From contig JANQED010000128.1 of NCBI GenBank assembly GCA_028278545.1, forward strand, positions 1-64,000: 64,000 nucleotides of DNA. The letters run 5' to 3'. The notes under the pieces are model-generated. The model had not been told where the DNA came from, did no database searches, and saw only the letters and a program-made list of their open reading frames with translations. Of the stretch, positions 26,135-34,809 are shown one piece after another. The stretch is from Anaerolineales bacterium (GTDB lineage Bacteria; Chloroflexota; Anaerolineae; Anaerolineales; UBA11858). The position numbers and the translations under genes were made by a program. Each line of letters begins with the position of its first letter. The stretch's first letter is position 1.

Positions 26135-27166
26135 ATGAAGAAAATCCTTACCTGGTTGCTTGAGAGATTAGCCAGATTAATCCCTCTTTGGCTCTATCCT
26201 TTGTTCGTGCGCAGAGCAAGCATCGATTTCTTCTACCATGCGGTCTCTGATGAGCCCATGGAGCATGCCCGTCACCTCTATCCCGTCGTCCCGGTGGCGC
26301 AATTCGAAGAGGCCCTGCTTTTTCTCAAGGAGCGCTATCAATTTATTTCCTACGCCCGCCTCCATGCCGCCCGTATCAGCGGGGAAGCGCTGCCTGCCAA
26401 TGCTGTTCACCTCTCTTTTGACGATGGTTTTCAGGAATGTTTTTCAGTAGTGCGGCCGATCTTGATGGACTATTCAATCCCCTGCACCTTCTTCCTCACC
26501 ACCGATTGGATTGATAACCGCGCCATGTTTTATCGCAACAAAATATCCTTGTGCATCGACCGTCTCAGGGCCGATCCCTCGACGCTGCCCAGGCTGGGCT
26601 CGTTGACGCCCGGCGACCTGACACTGGAAGCGACGATCGGATGGCTGAAAGAGCTGCGCCTGCCGGATGAAGATGTAATTAACCAGGTTTGCCGCCAATT
26701 GGCTGTGGATTGGGAGAAATTCCTCTGTGAAAGCCAACCCTACCTGACCACTTCACAGGTTCAGCAGATGACCGCCGAAGGGTTTACCATCGGTGCGCAT
26801 ACCAAAACCCACCGCAAGCTGAGAGATTTGTCGGATGCCGAGATCGAGGAAGAGATTGTCGAATCTTGCCGGGAAGTCCAGGGGATCACCGGCCAGGAGA
26901 TCGTGCCTTTTTCCTTCCCCCATTCGGCCTTCGGCATTGACCGCGGTTTGTTGTTCTCAATTCGGGTGCGCTATCCCTTTGTTGGCTTGTTGTTCGATAC
27001 CAAGGGGGTCAGGAAAGATGATAGCTTCATGGTCAACCGCGTCTGGGCCGAGCGGCCGCTGACACCCGAACGTGTACTACATCCCTTGCCTCAAGTGCTG
27101 CACAATGCCTACCAGGAAGCCTGGGTGGATGAAGTAATGGGGCTAGCCAGGAGAATCAAGACCTAA
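26135..27166 (+). CDS. Polysaccharide deacetylase family protein
   Basis: The 343-residue protein has a NodB-type domain that removes N-acetyl groups from surface or storage glycans. Metal-site motifs are SFDDGF near residue 95 and AHTKTHRKL near residue 215. The C-terminal segment FSFPHSAFGIDRGLL carries the remaining conserved positions. There is a hydrophobic N-terminal stretch (about 5-30) which could anchor it. The GTG at 26132 and ATG at 26135 overlap in frame; I chose ATG. It may act with the acetyltransferase-like protein upstream. Confidence 0.88.
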   Translation: MKKILTWLLERLARLIPLWLYPLFVRRASIDFFYHAVSDEPMEHARHLYPVVPVAQFEEALLFLKERYQFISYARLHAARISGEALPANAVHLSFDDGFQECFSVVRPILMDYSIPCTFFLTTDWIDNRAMFYRNKISLCIDRLRADPSTLPRLGSLTPGDLTLEATIGWLKELRLPDEDVINQVCRQLAVDWEKFLCESQPYLTTSQVQQMTAEGFTIGAHTKTHRKLRDLSDAEIEEEIVESCREVQGITGQEIVPFSFPHSAFGIDRGLLFSIRVRYPFVGLLFDTKGVRKDDSFMVNRVWAERPLTPERVLHPLPQVLHNAYQEAWVDEVMGLARRIKT

Positions 27167-27332
27167 ACCCGCTTTGACCCAAGCTGGTAATCATCGTCCG
27201 GTTTATTGGCAATCCTTATCTTCCCAGGGCTAATTGGACGAAAACGAACCTGTGATGTGAAATAGTTCTTTAATAGGGCTTAACCCAAATTTGTGAAATC
27301 CTATATCTACCTGGCGGGCGATCTTCGGTAGA

Positions 27333-28376
27333 ATGTTGATTACTGGTAAGGCGGAGCGCATTTCATTGATGCAGACAATCCACAAAGCTCACAATTCTCC
27401 CTCATCTTCCCATGGTATTTTGCTCTTAAACACCGGTACGCCGGACGCGCCAACGCCCTCAGGGGTGCGCAGGTTCCTGGCTCAAATGCTCTCAGACCGG
27501 CGGGTGATCGATTATCCACGCTGGTTGTGGTTGCCGTTGCTTTATGGGGTAATCCTGAACGTCAGGCCACAGCGCTCTGCGCGGCTGTATCAACGTATTT
27601 GGAGCCCCGATGGCTCCCCCTTACTCACGCTGACCCGCAGTTTATGCGACAAATTGCGGGCAGCACTGGCAGCACATTCCTTAGGGTCGGTACATGTTGA
27701 GTTTGCCATGCGTTATGGCAATCCATCCATTCCCGACGTTTTGGCCTTATTTCAGCGATCTGGGATTGAGCGTTTTGTCATCCTGCCGCTTTTCCCGCAG
27801 TATTCAGGCACCACAACCGGCACCATCCTTGAGCAGGTTTTTGAAACCTTTGATTCTTGGCGCTGGATGCCTGAGATCAGAGTCATCAACGATTATCACG
27901 ATCATCCCGCGTATATTAATGCCCTGGTTGAAAGCATTTGTTCTAGTCAGAATGACCACGCTGGAAAATGGTTGTTCTCTTTTCATGGGATTCCCCAACG
28001 ATATGTGAGGGCTGGTGATCCTTATCCTGCCCAGTGCCAGCGGACAGCTTCCCTTATGGCGGAGAAACTTGGCCTGGAACCGGAGCGGTGGCAGGTGGCC
28101 TTTCAGTCTCGTTTTGGCCCCGAGGAGTGGACTCAGCCGTATACTGATCGGGTATTGGGGTCTTGGGGAGAAGCTGGAGTGTCCGGCTTAAGGGTGATTT
28201 GCCCCGGCTTTGCGGTGGATTGCTTGGAAACGTTGGATGAAATAAACCATGAAGGACGAAGGACTTTTCAGAACTCGGGTGGTGGGGCTTTTGAGTACGT
28301 TCCCGCTCTGAACGACACTACCGGTCATGTCCAGGCGTTGACGGAGATCATCCTTCAATCGGGAAACAATCTCTGA
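27333..28376 (+). CDS. hemH: Ferrochelatase
   Basis: The 347-residue enzyme inserts iron into the porphyrin in the last steps of haem synthesis. It has GILLLNTGTPDAP at the N-terminus, the metal-binding histidine in SFHGIPQRY and the acidic pair in CPGFAVDCLETLDEI. No other haem genes are adjacent. The start could be ATG 27333 or ATG 27369; the first 12 residues are not conserved in the family as I know it. The chain length fits single-domain bacterial enzymes. It lies between the glycan genes and the dcw cluster with no apparent link to either. Confidence 0.93.
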   Translation: MLITGKAERISLMQTIHKAHNSPSSSHGILLLNTGTPDAPTPSGVRRFLAQMLSDRRVIDYPRWLWLPLLYGVILNVRPQRSARLYQRIWSPDGSPLLTLTRSLCDKLRAALAAHSLGSVHVEFAMRYGNPSIPDVLALFQRSGIERFVILPLFPQYSGTTTGTILEQVFETFDSWRWMPEIRVINDYHDHPAYINALVESICSSQNDHAGKWLFSFHGIPQRYVRAGDPYPAQCQRTASLMAEKLGLEPERWQVAFQSRFGPEEWTQPYTDRVLGSWGEAGVSGLRVICPGFAVDCLETLDEINHEGRRTFQNSGGGAFEYVPALNDTTGHVQALTEIILQSGNNL

Positions 28377-28446
28377 TTGCCTGAAAAGCCTTTAAAGGGG
28401 GTGAATCTAGGGGCATATCGTTGGGTAGGGGGGTGATTAAGCTCGA

Positions 28447-28477
28447 TTCGCCTAATTTCTTCTCTTCAGTAGGCGAA
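28447..28477. promoter_or_regulatory. Inverted repeat upstream of the dcw promoter
   Basis: TTCGCCTA and TAGGCGAA form perfect 8-bp arms spaced by 15 nt, 41 nt before the -35 box of mraZ. It lacks a T-tract and may be an operator. Confidence 0.4.
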
Positions 28478-28517
28478 AACCTGCATTGCAAAGAGCTATC
28501 AAATCGGACAATTTCAC

Positions 28518-28546
28518 TTGCATTTTAGCGAGATTTCGTATATACT
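28518..28546 (+). promoter_or_regulatory. dcw cluster promoter
   Basis: TTGCAT (28518-28523), 17 bp, TATACT (28541-28546) gives a good vegetative promoter just ahead of the MraZ-type repeats. The nrdR promoter uses the same TTGCAT -35 box. Confidence 0.8.
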
Positions 28547-28557
28547 GTGTTCAATTA

Positions 28558-28590
28558 TGGGGCAAAGTGGATTAAAGTGGTATAAAATGG
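28558..28590 (+). promoter_or_regulatory. MraZ box: four TGG repeats at 10-bp period
   Basis: TGG triplets start at 28558, 28568, 28578 and 28588, an exact 10-bp period, each followed by an A-rich spacer. MraZ proteins bind three or four TGGG-type direct repeats of this spacing in their own promoter region. Here the repeats lie just after the expected transcription start, suited to autorepression of the dcw cluster. Confidence 0.85.
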
Positions 28591-28642
28591 GTGCCGACGC
28601 CGGGTCTTCCGGCGTTCTGCTCTTAACAATGGTATAGAACAT

Positions 28643-29071
28643 ATGTTTCTTGGACAGTACCGCCACACGCTTGATGAGAAAGGCCGTTTGACGATCCCGG
28701 CACGCTTTCGCGCGGGATTGTCGGGAGGAGCATACCTGACTCAGGGCTTTGATCATAACTTGCGCTTGCTGACCGAGACAGCGTTTGGAGCGATCTACGA
28801 AAGACTCAGCCAAATGAAAACCACTGATCCCACCGCCCGTGAGTTACGCCGACTCATTTTCGCTACCGCCACCCAGGTCGAGCTTGATCGGGTGGGGCGG
28901 ATACTCATTCCTCAGTTTCTGCGTGACGTCGCCAGCCTAGAGAGTGATGCTGTCATCGTTGGTGTTGGTGAAGCGATCGAAGTATGGTCTACAGCAGCCT
29001 GGGAGGGGCAAGTTACACGATTGGGTGATGTGGACGCCAATTCCCAGCGATTTGCGGAGTTAGACCTGTAA
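28643..29071 (+). CDS. mraZ: Transcriptional regulator MraZ
   Basis: The 142-residue DNA-binding protein has two AbrB-like halves, each with a conserved D-x-x-G-R motif: TLDEKGRLTIPARFR at the start and ELDRVGRILIPQFLR in the second half. It binds the direct repeats upstream of its own gene and tunes the division and wall cluster that follows. It is the first gene of the cluster, with a 96-nt leader after the promoter. The length is normal. ATG 28643 lacks a strong ribosome site. Confidence 0.96.
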   Translation: MFLGQYRHTLDEKGRLTIPARFRAGLSGGAYLTQGFDHNLRLLTETAFGAIYERLSQMKTTDPTARELRRLIFATATQVELDRVGRILIPQFLRDVASLESDAVIVGVGEAIEVWSTAAWEGQVTRLGDVDANSQRFAELDL

Positions 29072-29126
29072 CGGGCGATGATCGATCGGTTGATCGGACG
29101 ATTGAAATTGCCCGAACGATGCTGTC

Positions 29127-30038
29127 ATGCACGAACCTGTACTTTACCAAGAAATTATACACGCATTATGCCCCCATGACGGCAATTTCTATGTCGATGG
29201 TACGGTAGGCTCAGGCGGCCATGCCTGGGGGATTCTAGAGGCCAGTTCACCCCATGGCAAATTATTAGGGCTGGATTTAGATCCCCAGGCGTTGGATCTT
29301 GCCAGAGAAAGGTTGTCGCCTTTTGACGATCGCGTGACTTTGGTGCGAGCATCCTACACGACGTTAGGCGTGCAGCTCGAAGCCCTGGGCTGGGATTCTG
29401 TTCAGGGCATCCTGCTTGACCTGGGTGTCTCCTCCATGCAGCTCGATTCGCCAGAGCGTGGCTTTTCCTTTCGCTCGGATGGGCCACTAGACATGCGCTT
29501 TAACCCTCAGGCTGAGATGAATGCATCGGATTTGGTCAATGAGTTGCCTGAGGGCGAGTTGGCGAACTTGATCTACCGTTTTGGGGAAGAACGACATTCC
29601 CGGCAAGTGGCGCGGGCCATTGTGTCTGCCCGGCCATTGCATACTACTGGAGAACTAAAAGAGGTTGTTTCAAAGGCAGTAGGCAGAAAGCAATCTCGAG
29701 TTCACCCGGCGACGCGCACGTTTCAGGCACTGCGCATCGCTACGAATAAAGAATTGGAAGCAGTAAAAGATGTCTTGCCTGAAGCGGTGGCCGCGTTGTC
29801 CCCCGGTGGCCGCTTGGCAGTGATTTCCTTCCATTCGTTGGAAGATCGGATCGTGAAACACTTCTTCAGACAGGAGAGTGTGGATTGTATATGCCCGCCC
29901 GAGCAACCGCTTTGCACGTGCGGTCATCGGGCCACATTGAAGTTGATCACTCGTAAACCGCTCCGGCCCGGGCAAGCCGAAATCGATGCTAATCCTCGAG
30001 CACGGAGCGCCCGTCTCAGGGTGGTCGAAAAGTTGTAA
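29127..30038 (+). CDS. rsmH: 16S rRNA (cytosine-1402-N4)-methyltransferase
   Basis: The 303-residue methyltransferase (formerly MraW) modifies C1402 of 16S rRNA with S-adenosylmethionine. It shows the N-terminal HEPVLYQEII, the SAM site GTVGSGGHAWGIL, GILLDLGVSSMQLD, and SFHSLEDRIVKHF near the end. It is in its usual place after mraZ, 56 nt downstream. The cysteine-containing stretch CICPPEQPLCTCG is typical of the family. Length is normal. Confidence 0.97.
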   Translation: MHEPVLYQEIIHALCPHDGNFYVDGTVGSGGHAWGILEASSPHGKLLGLDLDPQALDLARERLSPFDDRVTLVRASYTTLGVQLEALGWDSVQGILLDLGVSSMQLDSPERGFSFRSDGPLDMRFNPQAEMNASDLVNELPEGELANLIYRFGEERHSRQVARAIVSARPLHTTGELKEVVSKAVGRKQSRVHPATRTFQALRIATNKELEAVKDVLPEAVAALSPGGRLAVISFHSLEDRIVKHFFRQESVDCICPPEQPLCTCGHRATLKLITRKPLRPGQAEIDANPRARSARLRVVEKL

Positions 30039-30135
30039 GCGGGCATGAGACTTGCAAGGTAAATAACGAGTTTTTTACTGGTAAATTGATGCTCGTGCAC
30101 AAAGCGCAATTTGCTGAAAACTGTCTAAAATAACG

Positions 30136-30615
30136 ATGGATCGTGTACTCGATTTCACTCAGGCTTATTCACAAACCCCTTGGCGAAAGCAAGTTCAAGG
30201 GATTGGTATCTTTTTAATTGCGCTGGTCGTGATGCTCATGGCTGCCAGTGTTTTCGTTAGTGTTACCGCCCAAACAGCAGCCTTAGGCAAGGAAATCCAA
30301 CGATATCGCCAAAACATCGAAACCTTGGAGTTCGAGATTGCTAATATGGAATCCCAATTGGCTATATTGACTTCGACATCCGTGATGAAACGACGCGCCA
30401 TAGAGCTGGGGTTCCGTTCGGCTACGTCCGAAGAGATTACTTATATCAACGTGCCTGGGTACACGGGCCGCGATCATATCGAGTTGGCTGAACCAGCCCA
30501 GCCCGTCGTAAGCACTACATTAGTTCTATCCCCTAGATACACGCAGTCATGGGTAGATTGGCTGTCCCAGCAATTTCGGGCTCCGCTTATCCCCCTGGCA
30601 GAAGTAGAACCATGA
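30136..30615 (+). CDS. ftsL: FtsL/DivIC-like septum protein
   Basis: This is a 159-residue bitopic membrane protein. A short basic cytoplasmic part is followed by one transmembrane helix (about 23-46), a coiled coil (50-80, LGKEIQRYRQNIETLEFEIANMES) and a proline-rich extracellular tail. Size, topology and its position between rsmH and ftsI match FtsL, which with FtsQ and FtsB activates septal wall synthesis. Sequence conservation in this family is weak, so the name rests on context. Its stop overlaps the next start in an ATGA junction. Confidence 0.75.
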   Translation: MDRVLDFTQAYSQTPWRKQVQGIGIFLIALVVMLMAASVFVSVTAQTAALGKEIQRYRQNIETLEFEIANMESQLAILTSTSVMKRRAIELGFRSATSEEITYINVPGYTGRDHIELAEPAQPVVSTTLVLSPRYTQSWVDWLSQQFRAPLIPLAEVEP

Positions 30616-32369
30616 ACGAAAAGCATAGTTTGCGCTACGCCAGCATGGGCCTGACGTTCGCTTTTGTAGGATTTGCGATCATCTTTCGGTTGTTCCAACT
30701 CCAGGTTGGATCACCTAATCAAGATATCCAGGTTTATGAAGCGATTGATGGCAAAGAATGGGTTACCCTGACTCCTGCTCGCGGGGATATCTACGACCGC
30801 CATGGCCGTTTGATGGCCGGCAGTCAGTTGATTTATGAAGTGGCTATTGAATTGTACGAAGTGCTGAACCCTGCCACCATTGCATTGGTCACCAGTGTGG
30901 AGCTGGGGCTTGATTATCACGAGGTTCTCCTCCAGGCAAGCCAGAGCCCAGCAGATGCGCCCTCTACACATATCACCTTAAACTACTTCGTACCCTATGA
31001 AAAAGCGCAAGAGCTGTTGGACTTACAAAAGGCATTGGATAAAGACCCAGTCAAAGCAGGGAAGAGCGCCGATGGCAAGTTGCACAGCTTGTCAGGATTG
31101 GTCGTTACCCCACGTTTGGATCGAAGCTACCCGGAAGGGGATCTGGCCTCCAATGTGTTGGGATTAGTCGATAAAGAAGGCAAAAGCCATAACGGGGTCG
31201 AAGAAAAACTCCAATGGCTCTTATCTGGTGTGGAGAAGCAAGAGATCGTCTCTACCAATCCATATCTTGCCATGGACCTGCCGGAAATCTCTGATGGTGC
31301 GAGTTTGATCCTGACCATTGACCGTGAAATCCAAGATGCTGTTGAAGAGATCTTGGATATCCATGTGAAAAAGACGGGCTCATATGCGGGCAGCATCATC
31401 GTTATGCATCCTCGCACCGGTGAGATTTTAGCCATGGCCTCGGTGCCGCGCATGGACCTAAGCGGTGAATGGAATGTTGGCGAGACATACCAGGAGGGTC
31501 ATGCCTTCAATATGGCTATAGACGGGTATGAGCCAGGTTCAGTTTTCAAGATCATCACCATGGCCGCGGCATTGGATTCTGGCGTGGCCACACCAGATAC
31601 GCCATTCACGGATACCGGGGGCCTCAATGTGGAAGGCTGGACTATCCGCAACTGGGATGGCGGTGCCTGGGGCCCTCAGACGATGACGACTTGCATGGAA
31701 CATTCCTTGAATGTCTGCCTTGCTTATATTTCCACAGAGTTGCTGGGTCAGACTCGTTTTTACGACTATGTAAAAGCATTCCAGTTTGGCCGGCCTACCG
31801 GTATCGAGTTGGCCCGGGAGTATCCCGGTCATGTTCGTTTCAACAATGAAGATAACTGGCATCTGATCGACCTGGCTACCAACTCCTTTGGGCAAGGGAT
31901 CGAGGTAACACCGTTGCAGATGTTGAGGGCTGTTTCCGCAGTAGCCAATGATGGCAAGATGGTTACGCCGCATATATTGAAGGCGGTTGTAAACCGCGGA
32001 CACCAATACGCGATTGCGCCCGAGGTGGCTGGGGCGCCGATTTCCGCTGAGACCGCCCATACATTGTCAGAGATGTTGGCCCAAATTGTCGAAAGTGAGT
32101 CCTACACTGAAATGCCTGACAACATTCGCGTGGCAGGCAAAACCGGCACAGCGACAATTTATAACAGCAATTTTACGAATGCCTCTTTTGTGGGGTGGGG
32201 CCCAGTTGATGATCCGCAATTTATGGTCTACGTCTGGTTGAATAAGCCTACCGTATCCCAATGGGCTTCATTGATGGCCTCGCCTGTCTTTGTTGATGTG
32301 GTGGAGCGGTTAATTGTCTTGATGGATATCCCCCCCGACCACGTGCGCCTGAGCATGGCTGCCGAGTAG
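30612..32369 (+). CDS. ftsI: Penicillin-binding transpeptidase FtsI (PBP2/PBP3 class B)
   Basis: The 585-residue class B penicillin-binding protein cross-links septal peptidoglycan. After a transmembrane helix near residues 12-30 comes the dimerisation domain (GDIYDRHGRLMAG). The transpeptidase domain carries active Ser310 in GSVFK, the S-L-N motif in EHSLNVC, and Lys510 in KTGTA. There are no PASTA repeats. ATG 30612 overlaps the ftsL stop by 4 nt and is preferred to a longer frame from 30549 that lies in ftsL. murF follows directly, so murE is absent here. Confidence 0.95.
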   Translation: MNEKHSLRYASMGLTFAFVGFAIIFRLFQLQVGSPNQDIQVYEAIDGKEWVTLTPARGDIYDRHGRLMAGSQLIYEVAIELYEVLNPATIALVTSVELGLDYHEVLLQASQSPADAPSTHITLNYFVPYEKAQELLDLQKALDKDPVKAGKSADGKLHSLSGLVVTPRLDRSYPEGDLASNVLGLVDKEGKSHNGVEEKLQWLLSGVEKQEIVSTNPYLAMDLPEISDGASLILTIDREIQDAVEEILDIHVKKTGSYAGSIIVMHPRTGEILAMASVPRMDLSGEWNVGETYQEGHAFNMAIDGYEPGSVFKIITMAAALDSGVATPDTPFTDTGGLNVEGWTIRNWDGGAWGPQTMTTCMEHSLNVCLAYISTELLGQTRFYDYVKAFQFGRPTGIELAREYPGHVRFNNEDNWHLIDLATNSFGQGIEVTPLQMLRAVSAVANDGKMVTPHILKAVVNRGHQYAIAPEVAGAPISAETAHTLSEMLAQIVESESYTEMPDNIRVAGKTGTATIYNSNFTNASFVGWGPVDDPQFMVYVWLNKPTVSQWASLMASPVFVDVVERLIVLMDIPPDHVRLSMAAE

Positions 32370-32380
32370 TGTGAGGTCAA

Positions 32381-33802
32381 ATGCTGACTTTAGCTGATGT
32401 GCTAAACGCTCTCATCGAACAACGGCCTGAATGGGCGAATCAGGTGATCACTGATGCCGTGGTGGACTCGCGCCAGGTTATCCCCGGCGCGCTTTTTGTG
32501 GCAATGCCTGGTGAACAGGTCGATGGTCACAATTACATAGCAGATGCCTTTGATCGAGGGGCCAGCTTTGCCTTCGTGCAGCAAGATTTGCCAGAAGGAA
32601 TCCCGGTGCTGGATTTGCGAGGCAGTCCGCGACTTGAACAGTCGTCTATCCCCGAGGTTCCTTTTGCCCTGCGGGTAGAAGATACGCTAACAGCATTACA
32701 GCAGGCCGCGGGCAGTTGGCGCCGCCAATTGGACCTGCGGGTGATTGGCATCACCGGCAGTGTCGGTAAATCGACCACCAAGGAATTGGTTGCCTCTGTA
32801 CTTGATCAGCGTTACAGCACCTTGAAAAACCCGGGCAACTTGAACAATGAGATCGGCCTGCCGCTCACACTGCTGCGCTTGAGCGCCGGACATCGCCGGG
32901 CCGTGCTGGAGATGGGCCTCTACGTACCGGGTGAAATCGCCTTCCTGTGTGATTTGGCGCAACCTCATATGGGGGTGATCACAAATGTGGGCACCGTGCA
33001 TGCTGAACGGGCCGGTTCTCAAGAAGCTATTGCTCGTGGAAAGGCTGAACTGGTAGAGGCTTTGCCGCCAGCGCCTGAGGGAGTGGCGATCCTCAATTAC
33101 GACGATCCGCTGGTGAGAGGCATGGCCGAGAAGACCGAGGCTCGGGTCTTTTATTACGGCCTGGACCCTCAGGCGGATTTATGGGCTGATCAGGTTGAAG
33201 GCCTGGGATTGGATGGGATTCGTTTCCGCTTGCATTACCGCGGTGAAACCCTCCATTTGCGAATTCCGTTGATCGGTCGTCATTCTGTTCACACCGCTCT
33301 CCGGGCAGCGGCTGTGGGTTTGAACGATGGTCTTTCCTGGCAAGAGATCATCAAAGGCTTGCGCTCAGGGCACACCCAACTACGCCTGGTAGCCGTGCGC
33401 GCTGAAGGCGGCGCTTTGTTGTTGGATGATACCTACAACGCCTCCCCACAATCTTCATTGGCGGCTTTGAATATGCTGGACGAGATGGACGGGCGTAAGG
33501 TGGCTGTCTTGGGAGATATGCTCGAACTGGGGCCTTATGAGAAAGAAGGCCACTGGAAAGTGGGTTTGCGCGCTGCCGAGGTCGCTGATGTTCTGATAAC
33601 CATTGGTGATCGAAGCCGACAGATAGCCATAGCGGCACGAAGAGCCGGATTTCCAATGAATAAGATTACGGAATTTGAGAACAGCAAACAAGCTATCGAG
33701 CATTTGCAAGGTCGCTTGGATGAAGATGATGTCGTGTTGGTGAAGGGTTCTCGTGGTATGCAAATGGACCGCATTGTGGCTACGCTGGAGGCGCGTCAAT
33801 GA
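32381..33802 (+). CDS. murF: UDP-MurNAc-tripeptide--D-Ala-D-Ala ligase
   Basis: The 473-residue Mur ligase adds the D-Ala-D-Ala dipeptide to the UDP-MurNAc tripeptide. It has P-loop GITGSVGKSTTKE, the MurF-type segment GNLNNEIGLPLTLL, and LLLDDTYNASPQSS in the C-terminal part. It starts 11 nt after ftsI and overlaps mraY by 4 nt (ATGA). The MurF-specific motifs separate it from MurE, which is not encoded in this cluster. Confidence 0.95.
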   Translation: MLTLADVLNALIEQRPEWANQVITDAVVDSRQVIPGALFVAMPGEQVDGHNYIADAFDRGASFAFVQQDLPEGIPVLDLRGSPRLEQSSIPEVPFALRVEDTLTALQQAAGSWRRQLDLRVIGITGSVGKSTTKELVASVLDQRYSTLKNPGNLNNEIGLPLTLLRLSAGHRRAVLEMGLYVPGEIAFLCDLAQPHMGVITNVGTVHAERAGSQEAIARGKAELVEALPPAPEGVAILNYDDPLVRGMAEKTEARVFYYGLDPQADLWADQVEGLGLDGIRFRLHYRGETLHLRIPLIGRHSVHTALRAAAVGLNDGLSWQEIIKGLRSGHTQLRLVAVRAEGGALLLDDTYNASPQSSLAALNMLDEMDGRKVAVLGDMLELGPYEKEGHWKVGLRAAEVADVLITIGDRSRQIAIAARRAGFPMNKITEFENSKQAIEHLQGRLDEDDVVLVKGSRGMQMDRIVATLEARQ

Positions 33803-34809
33803 CCCAAACCACCCTCGCTTTGGCGTTAGCTGGGTTCAGTTTCTTATTGACAGTGATTTGGGGACCGCCCTTATTGCGTATTTTGAGGAACTTCAAAATT
33901 GGTGAGATGATTCGCATGGATGGCCCCGAGCGGCACTTCTCCAAGCTCGGTACCCCAACGATGGGCGGCGTGATGATCGTATTGCCTGTGGCACTGATCA
34001 CCATTTTGCTCAATGCTGCCTCATTGATTGGCCCTACTGAAGTTCTGGGGAGTTCGGTTTTGCTGCCTCTAGGGGTGTTGGTGCTGTTCTCATTGATTGG
34101 CGTGGTTGATGATTGGCAAGGCCTGCGAGGTCTGCGCCATGGGGAAGGAATGCGTGCAAGTACGAAGTTCCTCTTGCAAACGATTGTAGCATTTGGAGCA
34201 TCCTACGGGCTTTATCATTTTCTCGATGCACCGCACCTCTATATGCCCGGCTTCAATATCGATTTCAGGGTCGGTCTGTGGTATTTCCCGATCGCGATGT
34301 TTCTGATTGTTGGATTTTCGAACGCAGTTAACCTGGCTGATGGTTTAGATGGCCTGGCTGGACTTATCTCAGCCACCGCTTTTGTGGCTTATGGCGGTAT
34401 TGCTGTTCTGCAAGGACAAGAGTTTTTAGCACGTTTCTGCTTTACCTTGGTGGGTGCGATCTTTGGGTTTTTGTGGTTCAACGTCCACCCGGCGCAATTA
34501 TTTATGGGCGATACGGGCGCCCTAGGATTGGGCGCGACATTGGCCGTGGTGGCCCTGATGACTGGTCAGTGGGCAGTTCTGCCCATTATCGCGATCATCC
34601 CGGTGAGTATTACGTTGAGCGTGATCATCCAAACGGGCTATTTCAAGATCACCAAGCGTCTCCACGGCGAAGGTCGTCGGGTGTTCAAAATGGCCCCTCT
34701 GCAGCATCACTTCGAGCTCTCTGGTTGGAGTGAGACGCAAGTGGTGCAGCGTTTCTGGTTGATTAGCCTGATGGCGGCGATGATCGGGGTGGCGCTTTCG
34801 GTGGCGTGA
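33799..34809 (+). CDS. mraY: Phospho-MurNAc-pentapeptide transferase
   Basis: The 336-residue integral membrane enzyme makes lipid I from UDP-MurNAc-pentapeptide and undecaprenyl phosphate. It shows TPTMGGVMI, the acidic pair in VVDDWQGLRG, VNLADGLDGLAG, FMGDTGALGLGA and the PLQHHFEL loop. About ten hydrophobic segments are visible. It overlaps murF upstream and touches murD downstream, so these are translated together. Confidence 0.97.
   Translation: MTQTTLALALAGFSFLLTVIWGPPLLRILRNFKIGEMIRMDGPERHFSKLGTPTMGGVMIVLPVALITILLNAASLIGPTEVLGSSVLLPLGVLVLFSLIGVVDDWQGLRGLRHGEGMRASTKFLLQTIVAFGASYGLYHFLDAPHLYMPGFNIDFRVGLWYFPIAMFLIVGFSNAVNLADGLDGLAGLISATAFVAYGGIAVLQGQEFLARFCFTLVGAIFGFLWFNVHPAQLFMGDTGALGLGATLAVVALMTGQWAVLPIIAIIPVSITLSVIIQTGYFKITKRLHGEGRRVFKMAPLQHHFELSGWSETQVVQRFWLISLMAAMIGVALSVA

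Noticed and set aside
32381..33802. murE instead of murF
   Set aside because: The segment GNLNNEIGLPLTLL and the C-terminal DDTYNASPQS motif are those of MurF.
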